This document shows positions 6,491 through 13,700 of a stretch of 17,012 bases of DNA, piece by piece. Position numbers and translations under genes: made by a program. The notes below the pieces were generated by a model. It worked only from the letters and a program-made list of their open reading frames with translations. It ran no database searches and was not told where the DNA came from. The number at the start of each line of letters is the position of its first letter. Positions within the stretch are counted from its first letter, which is position 1. Origin of the DNA: DAOTXL01 sp034434895 (GTDB taxonomy: Bacteria > Chloroflexota > Anaerolineae > JAAYZQ01); NCBI GenBank assembly GCA_034434895.1, contig DAOTYI010000041.1, positions 1-17,012 on the forward strand. Direction: 5' to 3'.

Positions 6491-6826
6491 ATGATGACTG
6501 AAGATACACCGACAGGCGACTTGCTTTTTGACGTTCTGACACCACTCGGCTTTCGCGTGCGCGTAACTCGAACCTACTGGGAGTTGATCATCACCGTCAA
6601 ACATCCGGTAATGGCAGGACGCCAGGACGATGTGCAAGAAACATTGAGAAATCCAGATGAAGTTCGACAAAGCAAAAGTGACTCGAACGTGTACCTGTTT
6701 TATAAACCTGAACGTATCGGGCGCTGGGTTTGTGCGGTGACGAAACGACTCGATGGCGATGGTTACCTGATTACAACGTATCCGACCGACGCGATCAAGG
6801 AAGGAGTACGCATATGGCACAAGTAA
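6491..6826 (+). CDS. DUF4258-like small protein, putative toxin
   Basis: 111 residues from ATG 6491, or 110 from the next ATG. Recognisable stretches are YWELIITVKHPVMAGRQDDV, TLRNPDEVRQSKSD, VYLFYK and DGYLITTYPTDAIKEG, which resemble DUF4258 or other RelE/BECR-fold nuclease-like proteins. These are commonly toxins paired with DUF2283, as here. If so it would cut RNA, but no catalytic triad can be named from the sequence. It starts 12 bases after tRNA-Leu with no clear ribosome binding site or promoter, so it is probably read from the tRNA operon transcript, unless transcription starts inside the tRNA. Its end overlaps the next gene by 13 bases. Composition is lower in G+C than the neighbours, pointing to transfer. 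Confidence 0.65.
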   Translation: MMTEDTPTGDLLFDVLTPLGFRVRVTRTYWELIITVKHPVMAGRQDDVQETLRNPDEVRQSKSDSNVYLFYKPERIGRWVCAVTKRLDGDGYLITTYPTDAIKEGVRIWHK

Positions 6827-7026
6827 AAGTCTATTACGACCAGACGGGGAACTCGCTTACCGTCTGGTTCGGCAATCCCAAAGAGGAATATGTTTGTGAG
6901 GAAACGGGCGACGAAGTGATCCTGATGAAAGACAAGTCTGGACAGGTAATTGGGTTTGAGAAACTGAACTTTCTCGTTCCAAAGCCTTCACACTTGCAGG
7001 TTGCATTTGAAACGGTAGCCGCCTGA
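6814..7026 (+). CDS. DUF2283 family protein, putative antitoxin
   Basis: 70 residues starting MAQVKVYYDQTGNSLTVWFG, with VCEETGDEVILMKDKSGQV and IGFEKLNFL. The YYD..-.-L.V.F... opening and the G-IGFEKLNFL close are the DUF2283 pattern, and the length is typical. The start at 6814 has a strong AAGGAAGGAG six bases upstream, much better than that of the preceding gene. This could give the antitoxin higher expression despite being second in the operon. It overlaps the putative toxin by 13 bases. Neutralising the toxin by direct binding is the expected role, by family association only. No DNA-binding domain is visible, so autoregulation is not evident. Confidence 0.75.
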   Translation: MAQVKVYYDQTGNSLTVWFGNPKEEYVCEETGDEVILMKDKSGQVIGFEKLNFLVPKPSHLQVAFETVAA

Positions 7027-7052
7027 CATTGGAATACACGCACCACGACAAC

Positions 7053-7106
7053 GCGGACTTTCCGCTGGGGGCATACCCCGTGTGGGTTCAAATCCCACCC
7101 GCCCTA
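7053..7106 (+). pseudogene. tRNA-Leu 3' remnant (attachment-site-like copy)
   Basis: Copies tRNA-Leu from GCGGACTT in the anticodon stem to the discriminator base, but four bases of the anticodon loop (AAAA, after CTT) are missing and there is no D-arm or 5' acceptor strand. It cannot fold as a tRNA. It marks the right edge of the element. Confidence 0.85.
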
Positions 7107-7114
7107 TCTATCAG

Positions 7115-7140
7115 GTCCTCCCTGGCCGGGGAGGACTTTT
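7115..7140 (+). terminator. Intrinsic terminator of the tRNA operon
   Basis: Perfect 8-bp stem GTCCTCCC (7115-7122) with GGGAGGAC (7129-7136), 6-base loop, then TTTT. It lies 9 bases past the tRNA-Leu remnant. Confidence 0.8.
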
Positions 7141-7161
7141 CCTAAAGGTTATAGCTGTGAG

Positions 7162-7190
7162 TTGACTTGCTTAGGGAAGTGGCGTATGAT
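7162..7190 (+). promoter_or_regulatory. Sigma70-type promoter of yedF-selD
   Basis: TTGACT (7162-7167), 17-base spacer, TATGAT (7185-7190). The start of transcription is expected near 7197, about 40 bases before yedF. Confidence 0.75.
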
Positions 7191-7237
7191 GCCAGAGCAG
7201 TGCACACTTCAGATCGGCCCTCAGGTGAGGTGAGGAG

Positions 7238-7834
7238 ATGACGACGACGGTAGATGCTCGCGGGTTAGCCTGCCCGCAACCGGTGATCCGCACGCGGCAG
7301 GCCATGCTCAACGACGATCAGATTGTGACCCTGGTGGACAACCAGACGGCCGTGACCAACGTGTCACGGATGGCCGAAAAGGCCGGCTGGCAGGTCCATG
7401 TGGTGCCGCAGGGGGATGAATTCCGGATCGAATTGACCAGAGGGGCGACCCGGTCTCAGGTGGGACCGGGCGACGCGGCCTCCACCGGGGTGACAGGCGG
7501 GCCGCTGGTGCTGGTGGTTCCCGCCGACAGTATGGGGCGCGGCGATGCTGAGCTGGGCACCATTCTGATCCGGGGCTTTTTCCACACCCTGGGCGAGGTC
7601 CAACCCCAGCCGAACACCATCATCCTGTTCAACACCGGCGTCAGGCTGGCCTGTGAGGGTTCGCTGCTGTTGGACGACCTGCGCGCTCTGGAAGCCGACG
7701 GGGTTGAGATTCTGGCCTGTGGCACCTGCCTGAACCACTTTGGCTTGACCGGCAGGCTGGCGGTGGGGCAGGTGTCCAACATGTACACCATCGCCGAGAC
7801 GTTATTGAGCGCCGGCAAGGTGGTGCATTTGTAG
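7238..7834 (+). CDS. yedF: Selenium metabolism protein YedF (TusA-like plus DsrE-like domains)
   Basis: 198 residues. Residues 1-70 are a TusA/SirA-type domain opening VDARGLACPQPVIRTRQ, with Cys12 in the CPxP motif that can carry persulfide or selenium. Residues 88-198 are DsrE-like (LVLVVPADSMGRGDAELGT; ILFNTGVRLACEGS), with a second cysteine pair in ACGTCLNHFGL (Cys161, Cys164). This two-domain layout is that of the sulfurtransferase-like selenium metabolism protein YedF, which keeps company with selD. Its exact reaction is unproven; delivery of reduced selenium to SelD is the usual guess. AGGTGAGGAG precedes the ATG. selD starts 41 bases downstream across hairpin copy B, so the two are probably co-transcribed. 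Confidence 0.9.
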   Translation: MTTTVDARGLACPQPVIRTRQAMLNDDQIVTLVDNQTAVTNVSRMAEKAGWQVHVVPQGDEFRIELTRGATRSQVGPGDAASTGVTGGPLVLVVPADSMGRGDAELGTILIRGFFHTLGEVQPQPNTIILFNTGVRLACEGSLLLDDLRALEADGVEILACGTCLNHFGLTGRLAVGQVSNMYTIAETLLSAGKVVHL

Positions 7835-7861
7835 GGCAACTGCTCGCCGTTGCCCTACAAA
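7828..7861. repeat. Interspersed hairpin repeat, copy B
   Basis: Perfect 13-bp stem (7828-7840 with 7849-7861) around loop TGCTCGCC, the same loop and inner stem as copy A. The yedF stop codon (7832-7834) lies inside the left arm. Placed between yedF and selD, it could set the ratio of the two products by shielding the yedF mRNA or slowing polymerase. There is no T-run. Confidence 0.85.
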
Positions 7862-7874
7862 CCTGAGGTGTGCG

Positions 7875-8930
7875 ATGGCTATTGACTGGGAGAATGTGCG
7901 GCTGACGGCCCTGACCTCGGCGGCCGGTTGAGCGTCCAAGCGGTCGCCCGACGACCTGGCGCAGGTGCTGCGCCCCTTGCGCGAGACCTTTCGCCCGGCG
8001 GACTTTCCCCACCTGCTGGTCGGCCTGAGTTCACCCGATGACGCTGCTGTCTATCAGGTGAGCGAGGACCTGGCCCTGATCTTTACCACCGACTTTTTCA
8101 CGCCGGTGGTAGATGACCCTTACCTCTATGGGGCGGTGGCCGCAGCCAATGCCATGAGCGATGTGTACGCGATGGGCGGGCAGGTGGTGCTGGCGTTGAG
8201 CATCGCTGCCTTCCCGCCCAAGATGCCGGTCAGGATCATCCGCGAGATTCTGCGCGGCGCGGCGGAAAAGGTCGCCGAGGCCGGCGGGGTCATCGCCGGC
8301 GGGCATACGATTGACGATGACGAGCCCAAGTTCGGACTGGCGGTGATGGGCACTGTCCACCCCAGCCGGGTGGGCACAAAGGGCGGCGCCCATCCTGGCG
8401 ACCATCTGTTGCTGACCAAACCGCTGGGGGTGGGGATTATCACCACGGCGGCCAAAGGGGGCGTGGCCCGGCCAGACCATCTGGAAGGGGCGATCCACAG
8501 CATGGTGCAACTCAACCGCCGGGCAGCCGGGCTGGCCCAGCAGGTCGAGTTTCACGCCATGACCGACGTGACCGGCTTTGCCCTGCTGGGCCACGGCTAC
8601 GAGATGGCCAGTCTCAGCGGCGCCCGGCTGCGCTTCTTTTTCGACCGCCTGCCTTTCCTGCCCGGCGCGATGGACTATGCCGGGCAGTGGCTGTTCCCCG
8701 GCGGGGCGTGCAACAACCAGCGCACCTACGGTCCACACGTCACCTTTCACCGACTGGCGGAAGAGATGCAGATGTTGCTGTTCACGCCGGAGACCAGCGG
8801 CGGCCTGCTCATCGCCCTGCCGCCGGCCGAAGCCGACCGCCTGGAGGAACTGTGCCAGGCGGCAGGCCAGGCGGTGTGGCGCGTGGGCGAGGTGGTCGAA
8901 GGGGAGGGGGTCGAGGTGCAGGGACCGTAA
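7875..8930 (+). CDS. selD: Selenide, water dikinase (selenophosphate synthase), selenoprotein with UGA as Sec19
   Basis: 351 codons if the TGA at 7929-7931 is read as selenocysteine; typical SelD is about 345. SelD makes selenophosphate from selenide and ATP, the selenium donor for Sec-tRNA and tRNA selenouridine. The N-terminus reads LTALTSAAGUASKRSPDDL: Sec19 falls at the catalytic Cys/Sec position (E. coli Cys17) and Lys22 matches the essential Lys20. Other family marks are SSPDDAAVY, TTDFFTPVVDDP, ANAMSDVYAMGG and MTDVTGFALLGH, with the conserved metal- and ATP-binding aspartates. ATG 7875 has GAGGTG five bases upstream. A caller that treats TGA as stop would begin at GTG 7965 and lose the active site. 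An ordinary nonsense mutation is unlikely because the stop falls precisely on the Sec site and everything around it is intact. Confidence 0.92.
7929..7965 (+). promoter_or_regulatory. Sec UGA codon and candidate bacterial SECIS hairpin of selD
   Basis: TGA is at 7929-7931. Two hairpins follow within SECIS range: GGTCG (7942-7946) with CGACC (7952-7956), loop CCCGA, extended by CCA/TGG below a 3-base bulge; or ACCTG/CAGGT around GCG (7953-7965). Either could bind SelB. They exclude each other, and only folding or comparison would choose between them. Confidence 0.6.
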
Positions 8931-8964
8931 ATCCTCCCGCAGGTGGTGAAACCTGCGGGAGGAT
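8931..8964. terminator. Strong hairpin between convergent selD and DUF4139 gene
   Basis: Perfect 14-bp stem (8931-8944 with 8951-8964), 6-base loop GGTGAA, beginning on the base after the selD stop codon and ending six bases before the stop of the opposing gene. Its placement suits a two-way terminator or mRNA end-protecting hairpin, but neither side has a T-run. It may belong to the same class of post-stop repeats as copies A and B, with different sequence. Confidence 0.55.
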
Positions 8965-8970
8965 GCACTC

Positions 8971-10422
8971 CTACCATTCATAGCGCACAGTGTAGGTCAC
9001 GGTCGCCTCACCATCAGCCTTGACCGGCACCCGGAACTCGATGGTCTGCGCGTCCAGCTTTTCATAGTCCTGGCTGTTTTCTAATATTTTCCACTCGCTC
9101 CAGCGGAACATGTGCTCAACCACGCGCACCTCTACCTCCTCGGCCTTGTGGTTGCGCAGGGTGATCTGGTACGACTCCTCCATCCAGTCCTCATCATAGT
9201 CCACCTTGAAGTTGGTCTGGACCCGCTCGCCGACGATGTCAAAGGCATCGCCGACATACAGCCGCACCCGCTCCTCTTTGGGGGTGTGGTCAATGGCATC
9301 TTCGCCGATCAGCAGCGTCGAGCCATCCACATCTTTCTTGAATATCCGCAGCGTGCCCCTGGGCAGGGGGATCCCCAGGCCCTCCTCCTCCCCGTTTTTG
9401 AACTCCAGCATGACCATGACCTTCTTGTTGGAGGTGGTGCCATAGGCAGCGTCCTGGATCGGCTGAGAGTAGCCCCAGAACTTTATCGGGGACCCATCGT
9501 AGACGAAAAACTTTTGGGCCGGCACACCGGTTGCGGTCACAAACTCGATCTGCTTGGTCTGCTGGTCCCTGACTGTGACCGGGCGTTGCACCTCGTAGAG
9601 ATGGTACTCGAAGAAGGGTCGCTCCTCCACCTGGGGGGCCGGCACTCCGGTGGGCGCCTGGTAGGACTTTTCAACCCTCACCTCCCCCTCGGTCGGCGCG
9701 CGGTGAATGTCGCCGGCGATCAGCTTGAGCCGGGCGTCCCGGTAGCTGGTTCCACTGCGGTTGTCCAGCGACACCCAGCCGTTCAGGTCCAGGCTCTTTT
9801 CGTCGTCGGCCAGGACGACGGTGTAGCTGGCTTCCCAGTTGATCCCGCCGGTCAGGTAGGTGACCTCCACCTCCTGGCTGCCACTCCGGGCCGATTCCAC
9901 CTGCCAGACCAGCGTTGGCCGGGTGATGAGCCCTTCAGGCAGGGCAGGGAAGGTAAACTCTTTGATCCGGTCCAGTTTGACCACCGTCACCTGCCCATCG
10001 GCGGCCTGCAGGATCACATCATTGTCGCCGCTGAGCAGCGTCCCCGTGTATTCCTGCCCATCTTCAGTCACCAGGCTGATCGGCTGGTCCACATATTTGC
10101 GCAGCAGCCTGGCCGAGCCGACAATGTCATACTCATAGTTCTGCTCCAGGACCACGGTGCCGGTGGGATCGGTCAGGGAGCGAAAGTGGACGCTGGTGGG
10201 ATCGATCAACGCCGCCACATCGGCAAAGCGCACTTCGTTGACCCCCTGAGACAGCTCCAGGCTGCGGCGGTCTTTTACCAGGGCCAGGTCCTGGTTGTAG
10301 ACCGCCAGTTCCACCCCTTCACTCCGGGCTACAGCCGGTGCCGGCCGGGGGGCCGCCCCCACTGCCACTGCACCCACCACCAGGGCCATCACACCCCAAA
10401 GCAACCACCGTTTTTCAGACAT
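8971..10422 (-). CDS. Exported DUF4139 domain-containing protein
   Basis: 483 residues. The N-terminus (MSEKRWLL then WGVMALVVGAVAVGAA) is a Sec signal peptide, probably cut within residues 24-33, so the protein is likely outside the cytoplasmic membrane. The rest is rich in short beta-strand-like stretches, e.g. VELAVYNQDLALVKDRRSLE, WQVESARSG, LTGGINWEASYTVVL, LNGWVSLDNRSG and ENSQDYEKLDAQTIEFRVPV. These match the DUF4139 family (distantly related to mucoidy-inhibitor-like proteins), for which no firm function is known. ATG 10420-10422 is fixed by AAAGGAGG seven bases upstream. A longer open frame upstream has no such site. Monocistronic, convergent with selD, divergent from the kinase gene; an envelope role is inference. 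Confidence 0.75.
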   Translation of the reverse strand: MSEKRWLLWGVMALVVGAVAVGAAPRPAPAVARSEGVELAVYNQDLALVKDRRSLELSQGVNEVRFADVAALIDPTSVHFRSLTDPTGTVVLEQNYEYDIVGSARLLRKYVDQPISLVTEDGQEYTGTLLSGDNDVILQAADGQVTVVKLDRIKEFTFPALPEGLITRPTLVWQVESARSGSQEVEVTYLTGGINWEASYTVVLADDEKSLDLNGWVSLDNRSGTSYRDARLKLIAGDIHRAPTEGEVRVEKSYQAPTGVPAPQVEERPFFEYHLYEVQRPVTVRDQQTKQIEFVTATGVPAQKFFVYDGSPIKFWGYSQPIQDAAYGTTSNKKVMVMLEFKNGEEEGLGIPLPRGTLRIFKKDVDGSTLLIGEDAIDHTPKEERVRLYVGDAFDIVGERVQTNFKVDYDEDWMEESYQITLRNHKAEEVEVRVVEHMFRWSEWKILENSQDYEKLDAQTIEFRVPVKADGEATVTYTVRYEW

Positions 10423-10456
10423 GAGTTTCCTCCTTTGATTTTTGGGTTGGACTGCT

Positions 10457-10485
10457 ATTGTAGCAGACGTGAGCCTCGATTGAAA
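10457..10485 (-). promoter_or_regulatory. Probable promoter of the DUF4139 gene
   Basis: Minus strand TTTCAA (10480-10485), 17-base spacer, TACAAT (10457-10462). The -10 box is good and the -35 box weak. The leader would be about 28 bases. Confidence 0.5.
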
Positions 10486-10523
10486 AGTTCCGAAGGAAAG
10501 AGCTTTCGAAGCAGGAGAACGGG

Positions 10524-10591
10524 GTTGCTCCCGCCGGGTCTGTGACCTGGCGGCCCCCACCGGCGGGGGTCACAGACCTCCGCTGAGCAAC
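10524..10591. repeat. 68-bp two-storey hairpin upstream of the kinase gene
   Basis: The outer arms GTTGCTC (10524-10530) and GAGCAAC (10585-10591) and the inner 11-bp arms GGTCTGTGACC (10537-10547) and GGTCACAGACC (10568-10578) are perfect complements, with a GC-rich 20-base centre. It lies in the 312-base gap (10423-10734) between the two divergent genes, which otherwise holds only their promoters and the kinase leader. It sits upstream of both promoters, so it is outside both transcripts. REP-like repeat or protein site. Confidence 0.7.
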
Positions 10592-10637
10592 AAAGTGCCC
10601 CACGCCAGGGAAAGAGCCGGAAGGTCTGACCATCCCT

Positions 10638-10666
10638 TTGGCAGTTTGACCGTTCCGTGATATAAT
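10638..10666 (+). promoter_or_regulatory. Sigma70-type promoter of the sensor kinase gene
   Basis: TTGGCA (10638-10643), 17-base spacer, TATAAT (10661-10666), with TG one base before the -10 box (extended -10). The leader is about 60 bases to ATG 10735. Confidence 0.8.
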
Positions 10667-10734
10667 GCCTGTGCCGACACCACAGTCGAAGGGTTTGTGA
10701 TCACCGGCAGAGGGCCGGCAGGAAGGAGTAACGG

Positions 10735-13700
10735 ATGAGACCGAAAGGTGACGAAAACGGCGTGGTGTCTATCCCCCGCGCTGAATGGGAAGCTTTGCAC
10801 GCCCGCCTGGCAGAGATGGAGGCTGCTCAAGCCGAGCAGCAACGGCTGGCCGAAGCCATCCGCGAAAGTGAGGCCAAATATCGTACCCTCTTTGAAGCGG
10901 CCACCGATGCCGTTTTCCTGGAAGCGTTGGATGGCCGTGTGCTCGACTGTAACGCCGCTGCCTGCCAGATGTTCGGCTATACCAGAGAAGAGTTCCGGGG
11001 CCTGACCGTGGCCGACCTGGTGCCCGAGCAGGTGGCTGCCACTCTGTCCGATGTCACCAGCGCCATCGCCGCGACCGGCGGCCTTTTTATAGAAGCCGTC
11101 AACAAGAGGAAGAACGGTGAGATCTTTCCGGTCCAGGTCAACATCCGGCTGGTCACACTGGCCGGAGAACCACAGGCCGTCGTCTACGTCCGGGACATCA
11201 CCGAACAAAAGCGGGCGGAGCAGCAAACGGAAGAACGCCGTGTGTACCTGGAAAGTGTGCTGGCCTGCGCCCCCGATGCCATCGTCACCACCGACGCCCA
11301 CCACCGGGTCCGGGAATGGAACGCAGGGGCAGAGAGGTTGTTCGGATATACCCGCCAGGAAGCGACAGGTCGGGACCTGGATGAACTGATCGCCACACCC
11401 GACGCGGCGGTATTCGAGCAGGCACACCGGTTCACCCGACAGGTCCTCAGCGGGCAGCCTGTGCCACCCACCGAAACGGTCCGCTACCACAAAGACGGCA
11501 CACCCCGCGACGTCGTCGTGGCCGGAGCTCCGATCCTCAGCGGTGGGGATCTGATCGGGGTGGTGGCCGTGTATACCGACATTGCCGGGCGTAAGCGGGC
11601 CGAGGCAGCGCTCCACCGCCGCGATGCCGTCCTGGAAGCGGTCACTTCTGCGGCTGAACGGTTCTTGCGGGCAGCCTCCTGGAAAGAGGAGATCGCAGAG
11701 GTGCTGGCGCAACTTGGCTGGGCGGCCGAGGCCAGCCGCGCCTACATCTTTGAGAACCACACCGCTGCCGACGGCACCCTGCTGGCTTCGCAACGGTATG
11801 AATGGGCCGCGCCGGGCATCCAGCCGCAGATTGACAACCCGGAGCTGCAAAACTTTCCCTATCTGGCAGGGGGTTTTGAGCGCTGGCTGGTGATGTTAGG
11901 GCGCGGTCAGCCGATCTGCGGCCATGTGCGCGACTTTCCCCCCGGCGAGCAGGAGGTGCTGGCCGCGCAGGAGATCCGTTCAATCGCCATCATGCCCATC
12001 TTTGTCGGCCGGGAGTGGTGGGGCTTTATCGGCTTTGACGAATGTCGGGCCGAACGGGAATGGTCGGTGGCCGAGCTGGATGCCCTCAGAGCGGCGGCCA
12101 ACACCCTGGGCGCGGCCATCCAGCGCCAACGAGCCGAAGAAAAACTCCATCAGCTTCAGACGTTCCACGAGAGTATCGTGCAGAACGTATCCGAGGGCAT
12201 TGCTGTGCAGGACACCGACCTCAATTTTACCTTCGTCAACCGGGCAGCGGCGACCCTGTTGGGCTACGCCCCGGAGGAGCTGATCGGCCGGCACTGGACG
12301 ATGGTCGTCCCCCCTGACCAGCAGCCGATCATCCAGGCCGCCGACCGACGGCGGATGCAGGGGGAAGCCGACCGGTATCAGGTGGAGCTGTTGAGCAGGG
12401 ATGGGGTGCGGATTCCTGTGCTGATCAGCGGCAGCCCGCGCTTTGACCCGGAGACCGGCGATTTTGCCGGAACACTGGCCGTCTTTACCGACATCCGCGA
12501 ACGGGTGCAGGCCGAGGAACGGCTGGCCCGCCACGCCCGGGAGATGGCAGCCCTGTATGAAACCTCGCTGGAGATCAATTCCCAGCCCGATCTGCCAACC
12601 CTGCTCCAGGCCATCGTGCGGCGTGCCGCCAGGCTGGTAGGGGTCCAGATGGGCGGTCTCTACCTGGTCCGGCCGGACGGCCAGGAACTGGAACTGCTCG
12701 TCAGCTACAACCTGCCCCGTGACTATACCGGCACGCGGCTCCGCCCCGGCGAGGGGCTGTCTGGCCGCATTCTGCAAACGGGAGAAGCGATCATGGTGCC
12801 CGACTATCGGGCGTGGGAGGGGAAGGCGGCCGTCTATGCCGATTGTCCCTTCCGCCGCACCCTGGGCGTGCCGCTCCGGGTCAAAGGGCGGGTGATCGGG
12901 GTCATCAACGTCACCGACAGCGAAAAAACCGGCGAGTTCAGCCCGGACGAGGTGCGCCTGGTGAGGCTGTTCGCCGACCAGGCAGCGGTGGCCATCGAAA
13001 ATGCCCGCCTGTTGGAAGAAACAAGCCGCCGTGCCGTGCAGATGGCCATCCTCCACCGCATCGGGCTGGCCATTACCTCCGGCCTGGACCTGAAGGAGGT
13101 GCTCCACGCCCTCTATGAGCAGCTCAGCCGGATCATGGACACCGATGCCTTTTACGTGGCCCTGTACGACGAAAAGACCGGCCTCATTGACTTCCCCTTG
13201 CTGACCGGGCTGGACGGCCCGATGCAGATTGCACCCCAGCACATTGACAGCCGGCCCGGCCTGACCGGCTATGTTATCCGGTCCCGGCAGCCCCTCCACC
13301 TGCCCGATACCTGGGCCGTGCCGCCGCAGGCGCCCTATTCGATCATCAGGCTGGTCGAACCGTCAACCCGCTCATACCTCGGCGTGCCGCTGATCGTCCG
13401 CGAGCGGGTGATCGGTGTGCTGTCGGTGCAAAGCTATAAGCCCAACGCCTATACCGAAGCCGACGTTCAGCTTCTGACCACCATCGCCAGCCAGGCAGCG
13501 GTGGCCATCGAAAATGCCCGCCTGTTCCAGGAGACGCAACGCCAGGCCGGGGAACTGGCCCTGCTCCACGAGACGGCCGTGGCTCTCTCCTCCAGCCTGG
13601 AACCGGACCAGGTGCTGAGCACGCTGGCCGGGCGCATGGGACAGGCTGTGGGGGTCACCAGCGCCTACATCTGCGACTGGGATGAGGAGACGGCCACCAG

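Larger units (their letters stand above)
6434..7107 (+). mobile_element. tRNA-Leu-associated mini-element carrying a toxin-antitoxin pair (candidate)
   Basis: The 47 bases 6434-6480 (3' part of tRNA-Leu from the anticodon stem on) recur exactly at 7061-7107, spacing 627 bases. Direct repeats of a tRNA 3' end are the mark of site-specific integration by tyrosine recombinases. The enclosed DNA holds only a DUF4258-like/DUF2283 pair. By hand count of five 60-base lines it is about 42-55% G+C, against about two thirds in neighbouring genes. The operon's terminator lies just past the second copy, as expected if the element entered between tRNA-Leu and terminator. No integrase is present, so it is a remnant, a passively mobilised unit, or the result of a tandem duplication. 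Confidence 0.6.

Noticed and set aside
7053..7107. A second functional tRNA-Leu
   Set aside because: There is no 5' acceptor strand or D-arm, and four bases of the anticodon loop are missing.
7929..7931. TGA in selD as a nonsense mutation or frameshift making a pseudogene
   Set aside because: It falls exactly on the catalytic Cys/Sec position, the frame is otherwise intact with conserved residues on both sides, and hairpins follow at SECIS distance.
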